The notes under the pieces are model-generated. The model did not search any database and was not told the DNA's origin. It saw nothing but the letters and a program-made list of their open reading frames with translations. Positions 15,534 to 24,884 of a stretch of 64,000 nt of DNA are shown here, piece after piece. The stretch comes from UBA1206 sp050953105 (GTDB lineage Bacteria; Bacillota; Clostridia; Oscillospirales; CAG-382): assembly GCA_050953105.1 (NCBI GenBank), contig JBMNMA010000009.1, positions 248,001-312,000 of the forward strand, written 5' to 3'. Numbering within the stretch: position 1 is the stretch's first letter; every line of letters starts with the position of its first letter. Made by a program: the position numbers and the translations under genes.

Positions 15534-16985
15534 TTATAACCCTAAAAAATCGGTTACGATTTTTCTTTCGTCAAAGGGATATTTTACCCCCTCGATTTCT
15601 TCATAACCCTGGTGGCCTTTTCCGATAATAAGGATAATATCATCTCTTTTTGCGTTTTTTAGGCAATATTCTATTGCCTCTTTGCGGTCTTTTATAACCT
15701 TTACTTCGCCCATAGGGGATGTAATGCCCTGCATAATGTCGCTTATAATATCGTCAAGCTTTTCAAACCGGGGGTTGTCGGAGGTAACCACCGCAACATC
15801 AGAATTTTTTGTAACAATGTCCCCCATGGTATAACGGCGCAACTTTGACCGGTTGCCGCCACAGCCGAAAACCGTCCAAACCTTTCCGTTGCGGTAGGGA
15901 GAAATGGTTTCATACAATGTCTTAACAGAAAGCTCGTTGTGGGCATAGTCGATTATTATCGAAAATCCTAAAGGGGAATTGATTATTTCGTTTCTCCCCT
16001 TTACGGATATTGACTCAAGCCCCTCTTTAATTATATCATCACTAACACCCAGATAGGAGCAAACCGCACCGGCGCAAACCGAGTTATACACACCCGCAAT
16101 ACCAGGGTAGGGAACAGACAAACTTATTTTTTTGCCGCCATGACAAAAGTCAAAAGCCGACACAAGTTTTCCTGCGTTTTTGGCATAAACTATATCGGAT
16201 GCATAGTAGTCAAAGCTGTCTTTTAAACCGAAATCAAATACTTTACATTTGGCGTTATCCTTCATATAGCCGCTTTCACCGTCGTCGGTATTGAAAAATC
16301 CGGCTTTGCAGGCTGAAAACAGCATTCTTTTGCAGTTTCGATATTCCTCATAGTCCTTATGCTCCCCGTCACCGATATGGTCGGGGGAAAGGTTGGTGAA
16401 AACACCCACATCAAACACCATGCCGAATGTCCGGTCATGCTTAAAGCCCTGGGAGGAGGTTTCCATAACCGCCACGTCTATTCCGCTGTCAACCATCTCC
16501 CGCAGATATTTGTGTATAAGATAGCTTTCGGGAGTGGAGTTGTCGCATTTATACAGCTTGTCACCGGTGGCAATGCCTATGGTGCCTATAATCCCCACCT
16601 TTTTCCCCGCTTTTTGTAAGATGGACGAAATCATATAGGCAGTAGATGTTTTACCCTTAGTGCCGGTGAGGGCAATGGTGAGCAGCTTTGATGCCGGATG
16701 GGAAAAGAAGTTTGCAGACATTAAGGCAAGAAGCTGCCTGGTGTTGGAGTGCTTTATTATAATCGCATCGGAGGGAAGGGAAATATCGTCTTGAGCACAA
16801 AACACCCTGCAGCCCTTATTGTAGGCGTCGGCAGCGTATTTATGCCCGTCGGCCTCGTGGCCTTTAAGGCAGACAAAAACCGTATCTTTGGCAGCCTTGC
16901 GGGAATCGTAGCAGATATCGGATATTTCCGTGTCGGGAAAAGCAAGGGAAACACCGGTGTTATGTAAAATTTCGTATAAACGCAT
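15534..16985 (-). CDS. murE: UDP-N-acetylmuramoyl-tripeptide synthetase, DAP-adding type
   Basis: Cytoplasmic Mur ligase adding the third stem-peptide residue to UDP-MurNAc-L-Ala-D-Glu. 483 residues in the usual three domains: N-terminal UDP-binding, ATPase with GTKGKT at 108-113, and the C-terminal domain. The DNPR motif near residue 400 marks specificity for meso-diaminopimelate. Start 16985 is chosen because RBS GAGGAGAA stands before it and it directly follows the dapF stop at 16987. dapF makes the substrate, so the pair is a functional unit. Confidence 0.95.
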   Translation of the reverse strand: MRLYEILHNTGVSLAFPDTEISDICYDSRKAAKDTVFVCLKGHEADGHKYAADAYNKGCRVFCAQDDISLPSDAIIIKHSNTRQLLALMSANFFSHPASKLLTIALTGTKGKTSTAYMISSILQKAGKKVGIIGTIGIATGDKLYKCDNSTPESYLIHKYLREMVDSGIDVAVMETSSQGFKHDRTFGMVFDVGVFTNLSPDHIGDGEHKDYEEYRNCKRMLFSACKAGFFNTDDGESGYMKDNAKCKVFDFGLKDSFDYYASDIVYAKNAGKLVSAFDFCHGGKKISLSVPYPGIAGVYNSVCAGAVCSYLGVSDDIIKEGLESISVKGRNEIINSPLGFSIIIDYAHNELSVKTLYETISPYRNGKVWTVFGCGGNRSKLRRYTMGDIVTKNSDVAVVTSDNPRFEKLDDIISDIMQGITSPMGEVKVIKDRKEAIEYCLKNAKRDDIILIIGKGHQGYEEIEGVKYPFDERKIVTDFLGL

Positions 16986-16986
16986 T

Positions 16987-17844
16987 TTAATTCTCCTCAA
17001 CCAGTTTGTCGTCGATATACCCGTCAAAGACTATCTCGGTTTTTCCCGTCATGGTTATGGTGTTGTCAGCGGGGTCGTAGTCTATATGAACTATGCCGCC
17101 CCGTTGGTGAACGTCCACCGAATTGGCTGTCTTTCCGGCAAGGATGGCGGAATAAACGGCGGTGGAGCAGCCTGTGGCGCAGGCTAAAGTTTCACCGCAG
17201 TTGCGCTCCCATGCCCGCATATTTATATTATGGCGGTCCACTACTTCATAGAAATGGATATTAGCCTTGTTTGGGAAAATTTTATCATTTTCAAGGGCGG
17301 GACCGTATTTTTCAATGTCAAGGTTGAACACATCTTCGGTTTCTACACCGCAATGGGGGTTGCCGAAAGAAAGGGCGGTAAGCCGGAATACCTTATCGAT
17401 AACTTTATACTCATAACCCACAAGGGTATTTTCTTTATTTGTAACCGTTACCGGTATTTTATCCCCGTCAAGCACAGGCTGGCCTATATTTGCCGAAACA
17501 TTGACAACCTCGCCGTTTTCAACCCAAAGGTGAACTTTTTTTATACCGCCTAAGGTTTCTACCGTAAAATCTGTTTTATCGGTATAGCCTTTGGCATAAG
17601 CAAACTTGCCCACTGATCTTAGTCCGTTGCCGCACATTTCGGCTTCGGATCCGTCGGGGTTGAAAACCCGCATTCTGAAATCGGCTACATCCGAAGGGCA
17701 GATTAGTATCATACCGTCACTCCCCACACCTTTGTGCCGGTCTGACACAAAGACTGCCCATTTAGAGGGGTTATTCATTGACTGGTCTATAAGGGAAATA
17801 TACACATAATCGTTGCCGTAGGCCTGCATTTTTGTAAATTTCAT
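16987..17844 (-). CDS. dapF: Diaminopimelate epimerase
   Basis: PLP-independent racemase converting LL- to meso-diaminopimelate for peptidoglycan and lysine. 285 residues, with both catalytic cysteines: Cys71 in EMCGNGLR and the second in GETLACATGCS (about residue 222). The latter differs from the common LACGTGACA by Ala and Cys substitutions, but the catalytic Cys is kept. It is immediately upstream of murE on the minus strand, with the stop one base before the murE ATG. Confidence 0.96.
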   Translation of the reverse strand: MKFTKMQAYGNDYVYISLIDQSMNNPSKWAVFVSDRHKGVGSDGMILICPSDVADFRMRVFNPDGSEAEMCGNGLRSVGKFAYAKGYTDKTDFTVETLGGIKKVHLWVENGEVVNVSANIGQPVLDGDKIPVTVTNKENTLVGYEYKVIDKVFRLTALSFGNPHCGVETEDVFNLDIEKYGPALENDKIFPNKANIHFYEVVDRHNINMRAWERNCGETLACATGCSTAVYSAILAGKTANSVDVHQRGGIVHIDYDPADNTITMTGKTEIVFDGYIDDKLVEEN

Positions 17845-17922
17845 ATTATCCTCGCCATATACGCTGTTAGGTTTATGATATAAATTATACTAATGAATTT
17901 TAATAATGCAATGTTTTTTCGG

Positions 17923-17951
17923 TTGACTATTGTTAATTTATATGATATAAT
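17923..17951 (+). promoter_or_regulatory. SigA-type promoter of the yfbR-like gene
   Basis: TTGACT (17923-17928), 17-bp spacer, TATAAT (17946-17951), 51 bp before the start codon. Confidence 0.78.
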
Positions 17952-18002
17952 TTCCAAAAATAAATGTTTTTTTAGTGAAACTGAAGGGGGCGAAGGGTTT
18001 TT

Positions 18003-18587
18003 ATGGACGGTGATTTTTTCGCCTTAATGTTTCGCATGAAATACATAAGCCGCTGGGGTCTTATGCGTCAGTTAAGACAGGAAAACCTTTCGGAACATTC
18101 CCTTGAATGCGCCATCCTTGCCCATTCCCTTGCGGTTATAGGAAATAAAATATTCGGAAAAAACTATGACCCGGCTGCGGTTGCGTTAAAGGCAATGTAT
18201 CATGACGCACCCGAAATTATAACCGGTGACATGCCCACCCCGGTAAAATATTTTGATGAATCCACCCGTTCTGCCTACAAAGCGGTGGAATCCCACGCCA
18301 TAGACCGTTTTATATCATTACTGCCCGACAATTTCAAACCTGAATACGAATCATTATTTAGATATACCGACGACGAGAAAAAGCTTATAAAGTCTGCCGA
18401 CAAGCTTTGCGCCTATATAAAATGCCTTGAGGAAACAAATTTGGGAAACAACGAATTTCAATCGGCTCTTTCCTCTACAAAGACGATTATTGATAATTTA
18501 CAATGCGAAGAGCTAAACTACTTTATGGCCAATTACGTGTCGTCCTTTAACAAGTCCCTTGATGAACTGCAAAATAAAGATATTTAA
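18003..18587 (+). CDS. yfbR: 5'-deoxynucleotidase, YfbR-like HD hydrolase
   Basis: HD-domain phosphohydrolase that removes the 5' phosphate from deoxynucleoside monophosphates. 194 residues, very close in layout to Escherichia coli YfbR: RWGLMRQLRQENLSEHS at the start, metal ligands His32, His67-Asp68 and the Asp in KSADKLCAY, then KCLEE and GNNEF. No fused domain. It is probably co-transcribed with the isomerase 18 bp downstream, although the functions are not obviously linked. Confidence 0.88.
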   Translation: MDGDFFALMFRMKYISRWGLMRQLRQENLSEHSLECAILAHSLAVIGNKIFGKNYDPAAVALKAMYHDAPEIITGDMPTPVKYFDESTRSAYKAVESHAIDRFISLLPDNFKPEYESLFRYTDDEKKLIKSADKLCAYIKCLEETNLGNNEFQSALSSTKTIIDNLQCEELNYFMANYVSSFNKSLDELQNKDI

Positions 18588-18605
18588 TCATAAAGGAGAT
18601 TCAAA

Positions 18606-19388
18606 ATGAAAATAGGAATTATATCCGATTCTTTCCGTCTTCCCTTTGCCGAAAGCGTTAAAAGGGCAGCATCCCTCGGTGCAAAGGGCATACAGAAATA
18701 TATGACCTACGGGGAATTTGCCACGGAAAATCTGACACCTGCCAAAATTGCCGAAATTAAAGACATTATGGATTCCAACGGTCTTGTGTTCTCGGCAATC
18801 TGCGGTGATTTCGGCTGGGGCTTTGCCCATCCTCAAATAGTCGACAAAACAAAAGCGGTGCTTGAGAAGGCCAAGGAACTAGGCTGCTCCATCGTTACCT
18901 CCCATATCGGCAAGGTTCCCGAAGACAACCAGGAAAAGCTTTACCTTATGCAGTCGAATTCGGTTAAAATAGCCGAATACGCCGCAAGTATAGGTTCATT
19001 CATAGCGTCTGAAACCGGCCCCGAAAAGGCTCCTGCGTTAAAGAAATTCCTCGACTCTCTGGGGGTTTCCGGCGGTATTGCGGTTAACCTTGACCCGGCC
19101 AATCTGGTAATGGTGGCAGGGGATGACCCGGTGCAGGCAGTATATGTGCTTAAAGACTATATTGTCCACACCCACGCCAAGGACGGCATAAAGAAACCCG
19201 ACGGATCCTGGCAGGAGGTTCCCTTAGGCACCGGCGGTGTTGACTGGGATAACTATCTCAAAGCACTGAATGATATCGGATATAAAGGCTATCTAACCAT
19301 TGAAAGGGAAGTCGGTGAAGATCCCGCGGCGGATATCAAGCTGGCCGTTGACTTCCTTACCGAAAAGCTTTCCAAGGTTAACGCATAG
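18606..19388 (+). CDS. Sugar phosphate isomerase/epimerase family protein (xylose isomerase-like TIM barrel)
   Basis: 260 residues with the AP-endonuclease-2/xylose isomerase-like TIM barrel. Metal-binding acids and histidines are visible in TSHIG, SETGP, NLDPANL, HTHAKD and TIEREVG. Members isomerise or epimerise sugars or cyclitols; the substrate cannot be read from sequence. Its position before a fructuronate-reductase-like SDR and a solute-binding lipoprotein suggests sugar-acid or carbohydrate use. RBS AAAGGAG. Confidence 0.82.
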   Translation: MKIGIISDSFRLPFAESVKRAASLGAKGIQKYMTYGEFATENLTPAKIAEIKDIMDSNGLVFSAICGDFGWGFAHPQIVDKTKAVLEKAKELGCSIVTSHIGKVPEDNQEKLYLMQSNSVKIAEYAASIGSFIASETGPEKAPALKKFLDSLGVSGGIAVNLDPANLVMVAGDDPVQAVYVLKDYIVHTHAKDGIKKPDGSWQEVPLGTGGVDWDNYLKALNDIGYKGYLTIEREVGEDPAADIKLAVDFLTEKLSKVNA

Positions 19389-19426
19389 GAAGATAAAAGA
19401 GAAGAGTAAAGAGTAAAGAGAAAAGG

Positions 19427-19447
19427 TAAAAAACTTCGGTTTTTTAT
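19427..19447 (+). terminator. UUCG-loop terminator
   Basis: AAAAAAC-TTCG-GTTTTTT (19428-19445). Weak A/T stem closed by C-UUCG-G, after the purine-rich stretch that follows the isomerase. Confidence 0.55.
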
Positions 19448-19477
19448 CATTTCATTTAAACTTGTAAGGATAAAACT

Positions 19478-20329
19478 ATGTATAAAACCGATTTAACGGG
19501 TAAAGTTGCGGTGGTAACCGGCGGCGGAGGGGTGCTTTGCTCTGAATTTTCATTAGCCCTTGCCGAATGCGGTGCCAAAATTGCAGTTTTGGATTTATAT
19601 GAGGAGCAGGCAAGAGCAACCGCCGATAAAATAAATCAAAGCGGGGGTTTTGCCGTACCCTATGCCTGCGATGTGCTTAAAAAAGAAAATATAATTGAGG
19701 TTAAAGATAAAATTATAGCCGATTTCGGCAGGGTGGATATTTTAATAAACGGCGCAGGGGGAAATTCCCCCAAAGCCACCACCGACAACGAATATCTGTC
19801 GGAGTCCGACCTTGAAAGCAAAGAGGGAAGTGAAGGCAAAAGCTTTTTCGACCTCACCCCGGATGGATTCAACTTTGTTTTTAACCTGAATATTTTAGGC
19901 ACCCTGCTGCCTACTCAGGTGTTTGCCGAAACAATGGCAAAAACCGGCGGGGGAAGCGTTATAAACATTTCGTCAATGAACGCATACCGCCCCCTTACCA
20001 AGATTCCCGCCTATTCGGCGGCAAAGGCAGGGGTTTCAAACCTTACCATGTGGCTTGCCGTCCATTTTTCAAAAATCAACATCCGGGTAAACGCCATTGC
20101 CCCCGGCTTTTTCGTAACAAAGCAAAACGAAGCATTGTTGTTTGACAAAGAAGGCAATCCCACCGACAGGACAAGGAAGATCCTTGCTGCCACCCCCATG
20201 GGGCGGTTCGGCAACCCCTCCGAACTTATCGGTGCACTGCTGTTTTTGTGTGACGAAAAAGCGTCGTCCTTTGTCAACGGGGTAATATTACCGGTTGACG
20301 GCGGTTTTTCTGCCTATTCCGGCGTTTAG
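19478..20329 (+). CDS. SDR-family oxidoreductase, D-mannonate oxidoreductase (fructuronate reductase)-like
   Basis: 283-residue short-chain dehydrogenase. Rossmann motif VTGGGGVLC near the N-terminus, NGAG at about 90, catalytic Ser in NISSMNAY, Tyr-Lys in YSAAK, and the C-terminal VDGGFSAYSGV seen in Bacillus YjmF-type D-mannonate oxidoreductases. It would interconvert D-fructuronate and D-mannonate with NAD(P)H in hexuronate catabolism. Specificity is inferred from that C-terminus; another polyol or sugar acid is possible. No mannonate dehydratase is in the window. Confidence 0.75.
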   Translation: MYKTDLTGKVAVVTGGGGVLCSEFSLALAECGAKIAVLDLYEEQARATADKINQSGGFAVPYACDVLKKENIIEVKDKIIADFGRVDILINGAGGNSPKATTDNEYLSESDLESKEGSEGKSFFDLTPDGFNFVFNLNILGTLLPTQVFAETMAKTGGGSVINISSMNAYRPLTKIPAYSAAKAGVSNLTMWLAVHFSKINIRVNAIAPGFFVTKQNEALLFDKEGNPTDRTRKILAATPMGRFGNPSELIGALLFLCDEKASSFVNGVILPVDGGFSAYSGV

Positions 20330-20410
20330 TTAGGGAAAATATTTACTGTCTGTCTTGCGGTTTATATCGTTCCATAACGGTTAAAATATTATCATAAAGA
20401 GGAGATTGTT

Positions 20411-21952
20411 ATGAAAAAGCTACTGTGCCTTATGCTGGTAGTTTTGCTCTGTGCCGCTATGTTTGCCGCATGCACTGACAATGGCGATACAGATGAAAGC
20501 AAAGCCGACCAGTCAACACCAACCCAAAGCGAAAATTCCGAAAACCAATCCAAGGAGGTGTCGGATACCTCCAACCCCGACGACGACCCATATCTGGGAC
20601 AGGACGGGATTTATAGGATAACCAACCAAATTATCGACTGGGAAGAAAGGGAATTTGCCGTAATTGTCCGCGGTGTCGGCGCCGGAACCTACCAGTCGGA
20701 CGACTTTACCACGGGAAGCGAACTTTACGGTGACACCCTTGACAACGCCGTAACCCAGCGTAACCAGGTTATCGAAGAAAAATACAACGTTAAAATCAAA
20801 GTTTACAAAAGCGACCTGACCGGTTCGGACCCGATTTTATCGAATATAAGAAGTGCCATAGAATCAGGCCTTAACACCTATGACGCAGTAATGCCTGCTA
20901 TACCCGGTCTGACAGTGTTGGCACTTGAGGGAGGTCTGTATGACCTTACCCAGTTCGATTATATTAACCTTGACGCTCCCTGGTATGACAAGGACGCCAA
21001 CGAAACCTTTTCGATAGGCAACAAGCTGTTCTTCACCACCGGTGACATTACAATTCTAAACAAGGTTTGCTCAATCAGCATGCTTTTCAACAAGCAGCTT
21101 ATTGAAACCTACGGCCTTGATAATCCTTACGATCTGGTTAAAGAGCATAAGTGGACCTATGACAAAGTTATACAGATGGCTAAAGCTGTCACCAAGGATA
21201 CAGACGGCGAAGCCGGAATGTCCACCAAGGATACCTGGGGTATGCTTGCCGCCCATATGGATGCTCTTAACTTCTACGGCGCTGCCGGACAAAAACTCTG
21301 CCTTAAAGATTCCGACGACTTCCCCTATCTTGCCTTCGGTGATGAAACCACCTTTACTATTGCTCAAAAAATTATAAACGACATGATTGAAGCTGGGACA
21401 TGGGTTGTTTACGCCCAGGACTTTGAAGATCCCATCTGGGTAACATCTCTGGATGCATTTAAAGAGGGAAGAATACTGTTCAGGCCATCGGGTTTCTCGG
21501 CCACCACTAAGCTGCGTCTTGCCGGCACCGACTTCGGCATAGTTCCCATGCCTTTATGGAACGAAAATCAGGACGAATACTACACCTTCTGCGGCACCGG
21601 TGAAGTTGCCGGGGTTGCTATTCCCGCCTGCGCTGCCGATCCTGAATTTTCGGCCTATATGATTGAGGCTATATCCTGTGAATCCAAAAACTATATCACT
21701 CCTGCATACGTTGAAATCAACCTTAAGGGTAAGGACGTTCAGGACGACGAAAGCCTTGAAATGCTGAATATAATTTTCGCCAACATCACCTACGATACCG
21801 GCGAAATCTACCGTTTCGGTGGCATCAACACATTGTTCGCCGACCTTGTAAAGAACAAGCAAAACACTTTAAGGTCGGAATACGACTCAAGGCTTAACAA
21901 GATAGAGGATGCCATTGACGAGCTTATAGACAGCTATCTTTCACAAAATTAA
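20411..21952 (+). CDS. Extracellular solute-binding lipoprotein (ABC sugar transporter type)
   Basis: 513-residue family 1-like solute-binding protein. Lipoprotein signal with lipobox near MFAAC (about residues 17-21), then a Ser/Asp/Gln-rich tether and the binding domains (RNQVIEEKYNVKIKVY, TYDKVIQMAKAVTKD, EGRILFRPSG). It should sit on the outer face of the membrane and pass a sugar or peptide to an ABC permease, but no permease genes follow; the next gene is hpt on the other strand. RBS GAGGAGA. A terminator follows. Confidence 0.82.
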   Translation: MKKLLCLMLVVLLCAAMFAACTDNGDTDESKADQSTPTQSENSENQSKEVSDTSNPDDDPYLGQDGIYRITNQIIDWEEREFAVIVRGVGAGTYQSDDFTTGSELYGDTLDNAVTQRNQVIEEKYNVKIKVYKSDLTGSDPILSNIRSAIESGLNTYDAVMPAIPGLTVLALEGGLYDLTQFDYINLDAPWYDKDANETFSIGNKLFFTTGDITILNKVCSISMLFNKQLIETYGLDNPYDLVKEHKWTYDKVIQMAKAVTKDTDGEAGMSTKDTWGMLAAHMDALNFYGAAGQKLCLKDSDDFPYLAFGDETTFTIAQKIINDMIEAGTWVVYAQDFEDPIWVTSLDAFKEGRILFRPSGFSATTKLRLAGTDFGIVPMPLWNENQDEYYTFCGTGEVAGVAIPACAADPEFSAYMIEAISCESKNYITPAYVEINLKGKDVQDDESLEMLNIIFANITYDTGEIYRFGGINTLFADLVKNKQNTLRSEYDSRLNKIEDAIDELIDSYLSQN

Positions 21953-21973
21953 AATAAATTTCCGCAATAAATA

Positions 21974-22003
21974 GCAAAACCGCCGGTTAACGGCGGTTTT
22001 GTT
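21974..22003. terminator. Terminator between the solute-binding protein gene and hpt
   Basis: CAAAACCGCCG-GTTAA-CGGCGGTTTTG followed by T-rich DNA; can serve both convergent genes. Confidence 0.85.
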
Positions 22004-22035
22004 ATGCATAAAATTTTTAAAAGTTATACTGAAAA

Positions 22036-22587
22036 TTACTTGCCTTCGTATGCGGAAGGTTTTAATACGCCTACATAGGGAAGATTTCTGTAATTTTCGG
22101 CAAAATCAAGGCCGTAACCAACCACGAATTCGTTGGGAATGGTTATCCCTACATAGTCGGCTTTAATGTCGGCCATGCGGCGTTCGGGCTTGTCCAACAG
22201 AGTGCAGATTTTAAGGCTTTTGGCACCACGATTTAAAAGCAGCTTTTTAAGGTGGAAAAGGGTGTTACCCGAATCGATGATATCCTCGACTATAAGTACA
22301 TCATAGCCGCCGACAGGACGTTTAAGGTCTAGCTCTATCTTAACGTCACCTGTAGAAGATGAGGAATTGCCATAGGATGACACGCACATAAAGTCCAGGT
22401 GGCATTTAAGGTCTATGTGACGCATAAGGTCAGACATAAATACAACGCAACCCTTGAGGATACCCACCAGCAATAAATTTTTGCCTTCATACTCTTTGGT
22501 GATTATTCCGCCGAGCTTTTTAACGCATTCCTGTATTTCATCTTCGGATATTAAAACCCTCTCAATGTTTTCTTCTAAAACGGACAT
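22036..22587 (-). CDS. hpt: Hypoxanthine phosphoribosyltransferase
   Basis: Purine salvage enzyme converting hypoxanthine or guanine plus PRPP to IMP or GMP. 183 residues. The PRPP-binding loop VLIVEDIIDSGNT is intact (about 95-107), and the C-terminal YVGITIPNEFVVGYGLDFAE segment is diagnostic. In Bacillus it lies between tilS and ftsH; here tilS and ftsH are adjacent at 49-53 kb and hpt has moved here as a single gene. Confidence 0.95.
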   Translation of the reverse strand: MSVLEENIERVLISEDEIQECVKKLGGIITKEYEGKNLLLVGILKGCVVFMSDLMRHIDLKCHLDFMCVSSYGNSSSSTGDVKIELDLKRPVGGYDVLIVEDIIDSGNTLFHLKKLLLNRGAKSLKICTLLDKPERRMADIKADYVGITIPNEFVVGYGLDFAENYRNLPYVGVLKPSAYEGK

Positions 22588-22691
22588 ATTGACCCCCGGA
22601 AAAAATTTTTGTATATTTTACTACAATATTTAATGTTTGTCAACATTGACATGTCGAAAATAGAGATTTTAAATAAATAAGCAAAAATATA

Positions 22692-22720
22692 TTGATTTTT
22701 AGGCAAAAGTAGTGTAAAAT
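22692..22720 (+). promoter_or_regulatory. SigA-type promoter of the Na+ decarboxylase operon
   Basis: TTGATT (22692-22697), 17-bp spacer, TAAAAT (22715-22720). Confidence 0.65.
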
Positions 22721-22772
22721 GCCAGTGCTGATAAAATGGTCAAATAGGTATTTTTACCGGAAAGGATGAGAA

Positions 22773-23168
22773 ATGACACTGCAAACTCTGTTGAACGAGG
22801 CGGATGTATTTTCAAAGTCAGGTTATTCCATGATGCCTGAAAACGCCTCATTAGCCGACCGCTTGTTATACGGTCTAAAAGTTGCCGTAATCGGAATAGC
22901 GGTCGTATTCATCGTTCTAATCCTCCTTTGGTTTATTCTTGCTGTATTCAGGAAGATTTCCGAAAGGAGCATCAAGGAGGGATCAGGCAAAGCGCCTGAG
23001 GAAAACCAGGTCGTATCACCCCAGGCGGCAGGTGTAGCACCCACCGCATCAGCCACAGACGAACCCGACGAAGAAACGGTTGTTGTCCTTGCCACAGCTG
23101 CCATAGCAGCAATGAGAAATTCAAAGGACGCCGCTTTTAAAGTGATTTCTGTTAAAAAACTGCAATAA
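22773..23168 (+). CDS. Oxaloacetate decarboxylase gamma chain family protein (OadG)
   Basis: 131-residue membrane subunit of a Na+-pumping biotin-dependent decarboxylase. One membrane helix (about 30-58, GLKVAVIGIAVVFIVLILLW), then a Pro/Ala/Gln-rich cytoplasmic linker and a short conserved C-terminus (ATAAIAAM). Gamma chains assemble the alpha and beta subunits. First gene of the operon, 11 bp before the biotin carrier gene. Confidence 0.85.
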   Translation: MTLQTLLNEADVFSKSGYSMMPENASLADRLLYGLKVAVIGIAVVFIVLILLWFILAVFRKISERSIKEGSGKAPEENQVVSPQAAGVAPTASATDEPDEETVVVLATAAIAAMRNSKDAAFKVISVKKLQ

Positions 23169-23179
23169 GGAGTTAAAAA

Positions 23180-23572
23180 ATGAAGAAATATATAATTACA
23201 ATAAACGGAGTTAAATACGAAGTGGCGGTTGAAGACGCCGATCCCAATGCTACCTATGTTCCTGCCGAACCCAAGAAGGAAGAACCCAAGGCTGCTCCCG
23301 CAGTTAAGAACGAACAGCCTGCCGCACCCGAAAAGAAAGCTGCCCCCGCTCCCACCGGAGACGGCACCAAGGTCAATGCCCCCCTTCCCGGCAGCATTCT
23401 CAAAGTTCCCGTTAAAGTCGGCGACACTGTTAAGAAGGGCGAACTGCTTTGCATACTCGAAGCCATGAAAATGGAAAATGAAATAATGTCCCCTGTTGAC
23501 GGAAAAATCACCCATGCAATCAGCACCGGTGCTTCGGTTAATACCGGTGAGCTGCTGTTTGTGATTGCATAA
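23180..23572 (+). CDS. Biotin carboxyl carrier subunit of Na+-pumping decarboxylase
   Basis: 130 residues. The N-terminus (KKYIITINGVKYEVAVED) is typical of decarboxylase carriers, followed by an Ala/Pro/Lys-rich flexible linker (about 28-64) and the biotinyl domain with EAMKMEN. Lys97 is the biotinylation site. It shuttles the carboxyl group from the alpha subunit to the membrane beta subunit. Confidence 0.93.
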   Translation: MKKYIITINGVKYEVAVEDADPNATYVPAEPKKEEPKAAPAVKNEQPAAPEKKAAPAPTGDGTKVNAPLPGSILKVPVKVGDTVKKGELLCILEAMKMENEIMSPVDGKITHAISTGASVNTGELLFVIA

Positions 23573-23603
23573 TATTAAAAATATTTTGAAAAGGTGATTT
23601 ATT

Positions 23604-24782
23604 TTGGATTTAATTAAGACAATAGGCGGAATTTTCTCTTCCTCAGGCTTAAAAGGCATTGCCGATAACTATAAATATATCATCATGTATATCATTGTCG
23701 GCGTGCTGTTTTATTTAGCTATCGTAAAGAAGTTCGAACCTCTTTTACTTCTTCCCATTGCCTTCGGCATGCTGCTTGCCAATCTACCCTTTGGAAACAT
23801 ATTCCATGCTAATTACTTTATAAATGAACAGGGCGCAATCAACTGGAAAGATCTTGCCCAAAACGGCGGTCTTCTTGACTACCTCTATCTGGGTGTTAAG
23901 CTGGGTATTTATCCCCCGCTTATATTCCTCGGTATAGGCGCCATGACTGACTTTTCTCCTCTTATTGCAAACCCCAAATCACTGCTTTTAGGCGCTTCGG
24001 CACAGTTCGGCGTATTCGTAGCCTTTGTAGGCGCTTTGCTTTTAGGTTTTACCGTTCCCGAAGCAGCTTCAATAGGCATTATCGGCGGCGCAGACGGCCC
24101 CACGGCAATATTTGTTACCAAGACACTGGCGCCCCACCTTCTGCCGGCAATAGCCATTGCCGCCTACTCATATATGGCGCTGGTTCCCTTTATTCAGCCG
24201 CCTATAATGAGGGCTTTCACCACCAAAAAGATGCGTGCTACGGTTATGGAACAGCTTAAGCCCGTTTCCAAAACCGAGCAGGTTATATTCCCCATAGTGG
24301 TTACCCTTGTAACCTGTCTCATTCTCCCCGACGCTACTCCTCTGATTGGTATGCTAATGCTTGGCAACCTTTTAAAGGTGTCCGGGGTTGCTGAAAGACT
24401 TACAAAAACCGCATCAAATGAATTAATTAATATAGTAACCATACTCCTTGGCGTATCTGTAGGCGCCACCTGCAATGCCGAAAACTTCTTAAGGATAGAA
24501 ACACTGTCTATAATAGGTCTCGGCCTTTGCGCCTTTGCCTTTGCCACCTTTGGCGGAGTTATCTTCGGTGACTTTATGTACTGGATTACCAGGGGTAAAA
24601 TCAACCCCCTCATCGGATCGGCCGGCGTTTCGGCTGTTCCCATGGCGGCAAGAGTTTCCCAGGTAGTCGGTCAGAAGGACAACCCCTCTAACTTCCTGCT
24701 TATGCACGCAATGGGCCCCAACGTGGCCGGCGTTATAGGCTCGGCAGTGGCGGCAGGCGTATTCCTCTATCTGTTCCAGTAA
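23604..24782 (+). CDS. Na+-pumping decarboxylase beta subunit (OadB family)
   Basis: 392-residue polytopic membrane protein that decarboxylates carboxybiotin and pumps Na+ outward. Family motifs are visible: LIFLGIGAMTDFSPLIANP, IGIIGGADGPTAIF (with the Na+-site Asp), and GVSVGATCNAENFL, GSAGVSAVPMAARV near the C-terminus. The start is TTG at 23604, with RBS AAAGGTGA 7 nt upstream. Members act on oxaloacetate, methylmalonyl-CoA or glutaconyl-CoA; the alpha subunit next to it points to oxaloacetate. Confidence 0.92.
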   Translation: MDLIKTIGGIFSSSGLKGIADNYKYIIMYIIVGVLFYLAIVKKFEPLLLLPIAFGMLLANLPFGNIFHANYFINEQGAINWKDLAQNGGLLDYLYLGVKLGIYPPLIFLGIGAMTDFSPLIANPKSLLLGASAQFGVFVAFVGALLLGFTVPEAASIGIIGGADGPTAIFVTKTLAPHLLPAIAIAAYSYMALVPFIQPPIMRAFTTKKMRATVMEQLKPVSKTEQVIFPIVVTLVTCLILPDATPLIGMLMLGNLLKVSGVAERLTKTASNELINIVTILLGVSVGATCNAENFLRIETLSIIGLGLCAFAFATFGGVIFGDFMYWITRGKINPLIGSAGVSAVPMAARVSQVVGQKDNPSNFLLMHAMGPNVAGVIGSAVAAGVFLYLFQ

Positions 24783-24808
24783 TAAATACTTTTATATAGA
24801 AAACCATT

Positions 24809-24884
24809 TTACCGGTTTCACCGGTAAGCGCGTAACCTTTCCGCCCCATACCGGGGACGGAAGAGCGACTGCAAAATCTTTTGC
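24809..24884 (+). promoter_or_regulatory. Three consecutive hairpins between the beta and alpha subunit genes
   Basis: TTACCGG-TTTCA-CCGGTAA (24809-24827), TTCCGCCCC...GGGGACGGAA (24839-24862) and GCAAAA-TC-TTTTGC (24871-24884). None has a classic U-run. Possible mRNA processing or attenuation elements that adjust subunit ratios. Confidence 0.45.

Noticed and set aside
19389..19427. Purine-rich repeat (GAGTAAAGA) after the isomerase gene as a regulatory site
   Set aside because: Only simple-sequence DNA before a terminator; no defined structure.
22823..23659. 278-codon minus-strand frame across the OadG and biotin carrier genes
   Set aside because: Antisense to two well-supported genes; composition mirrors their Ala/Pro linkers.
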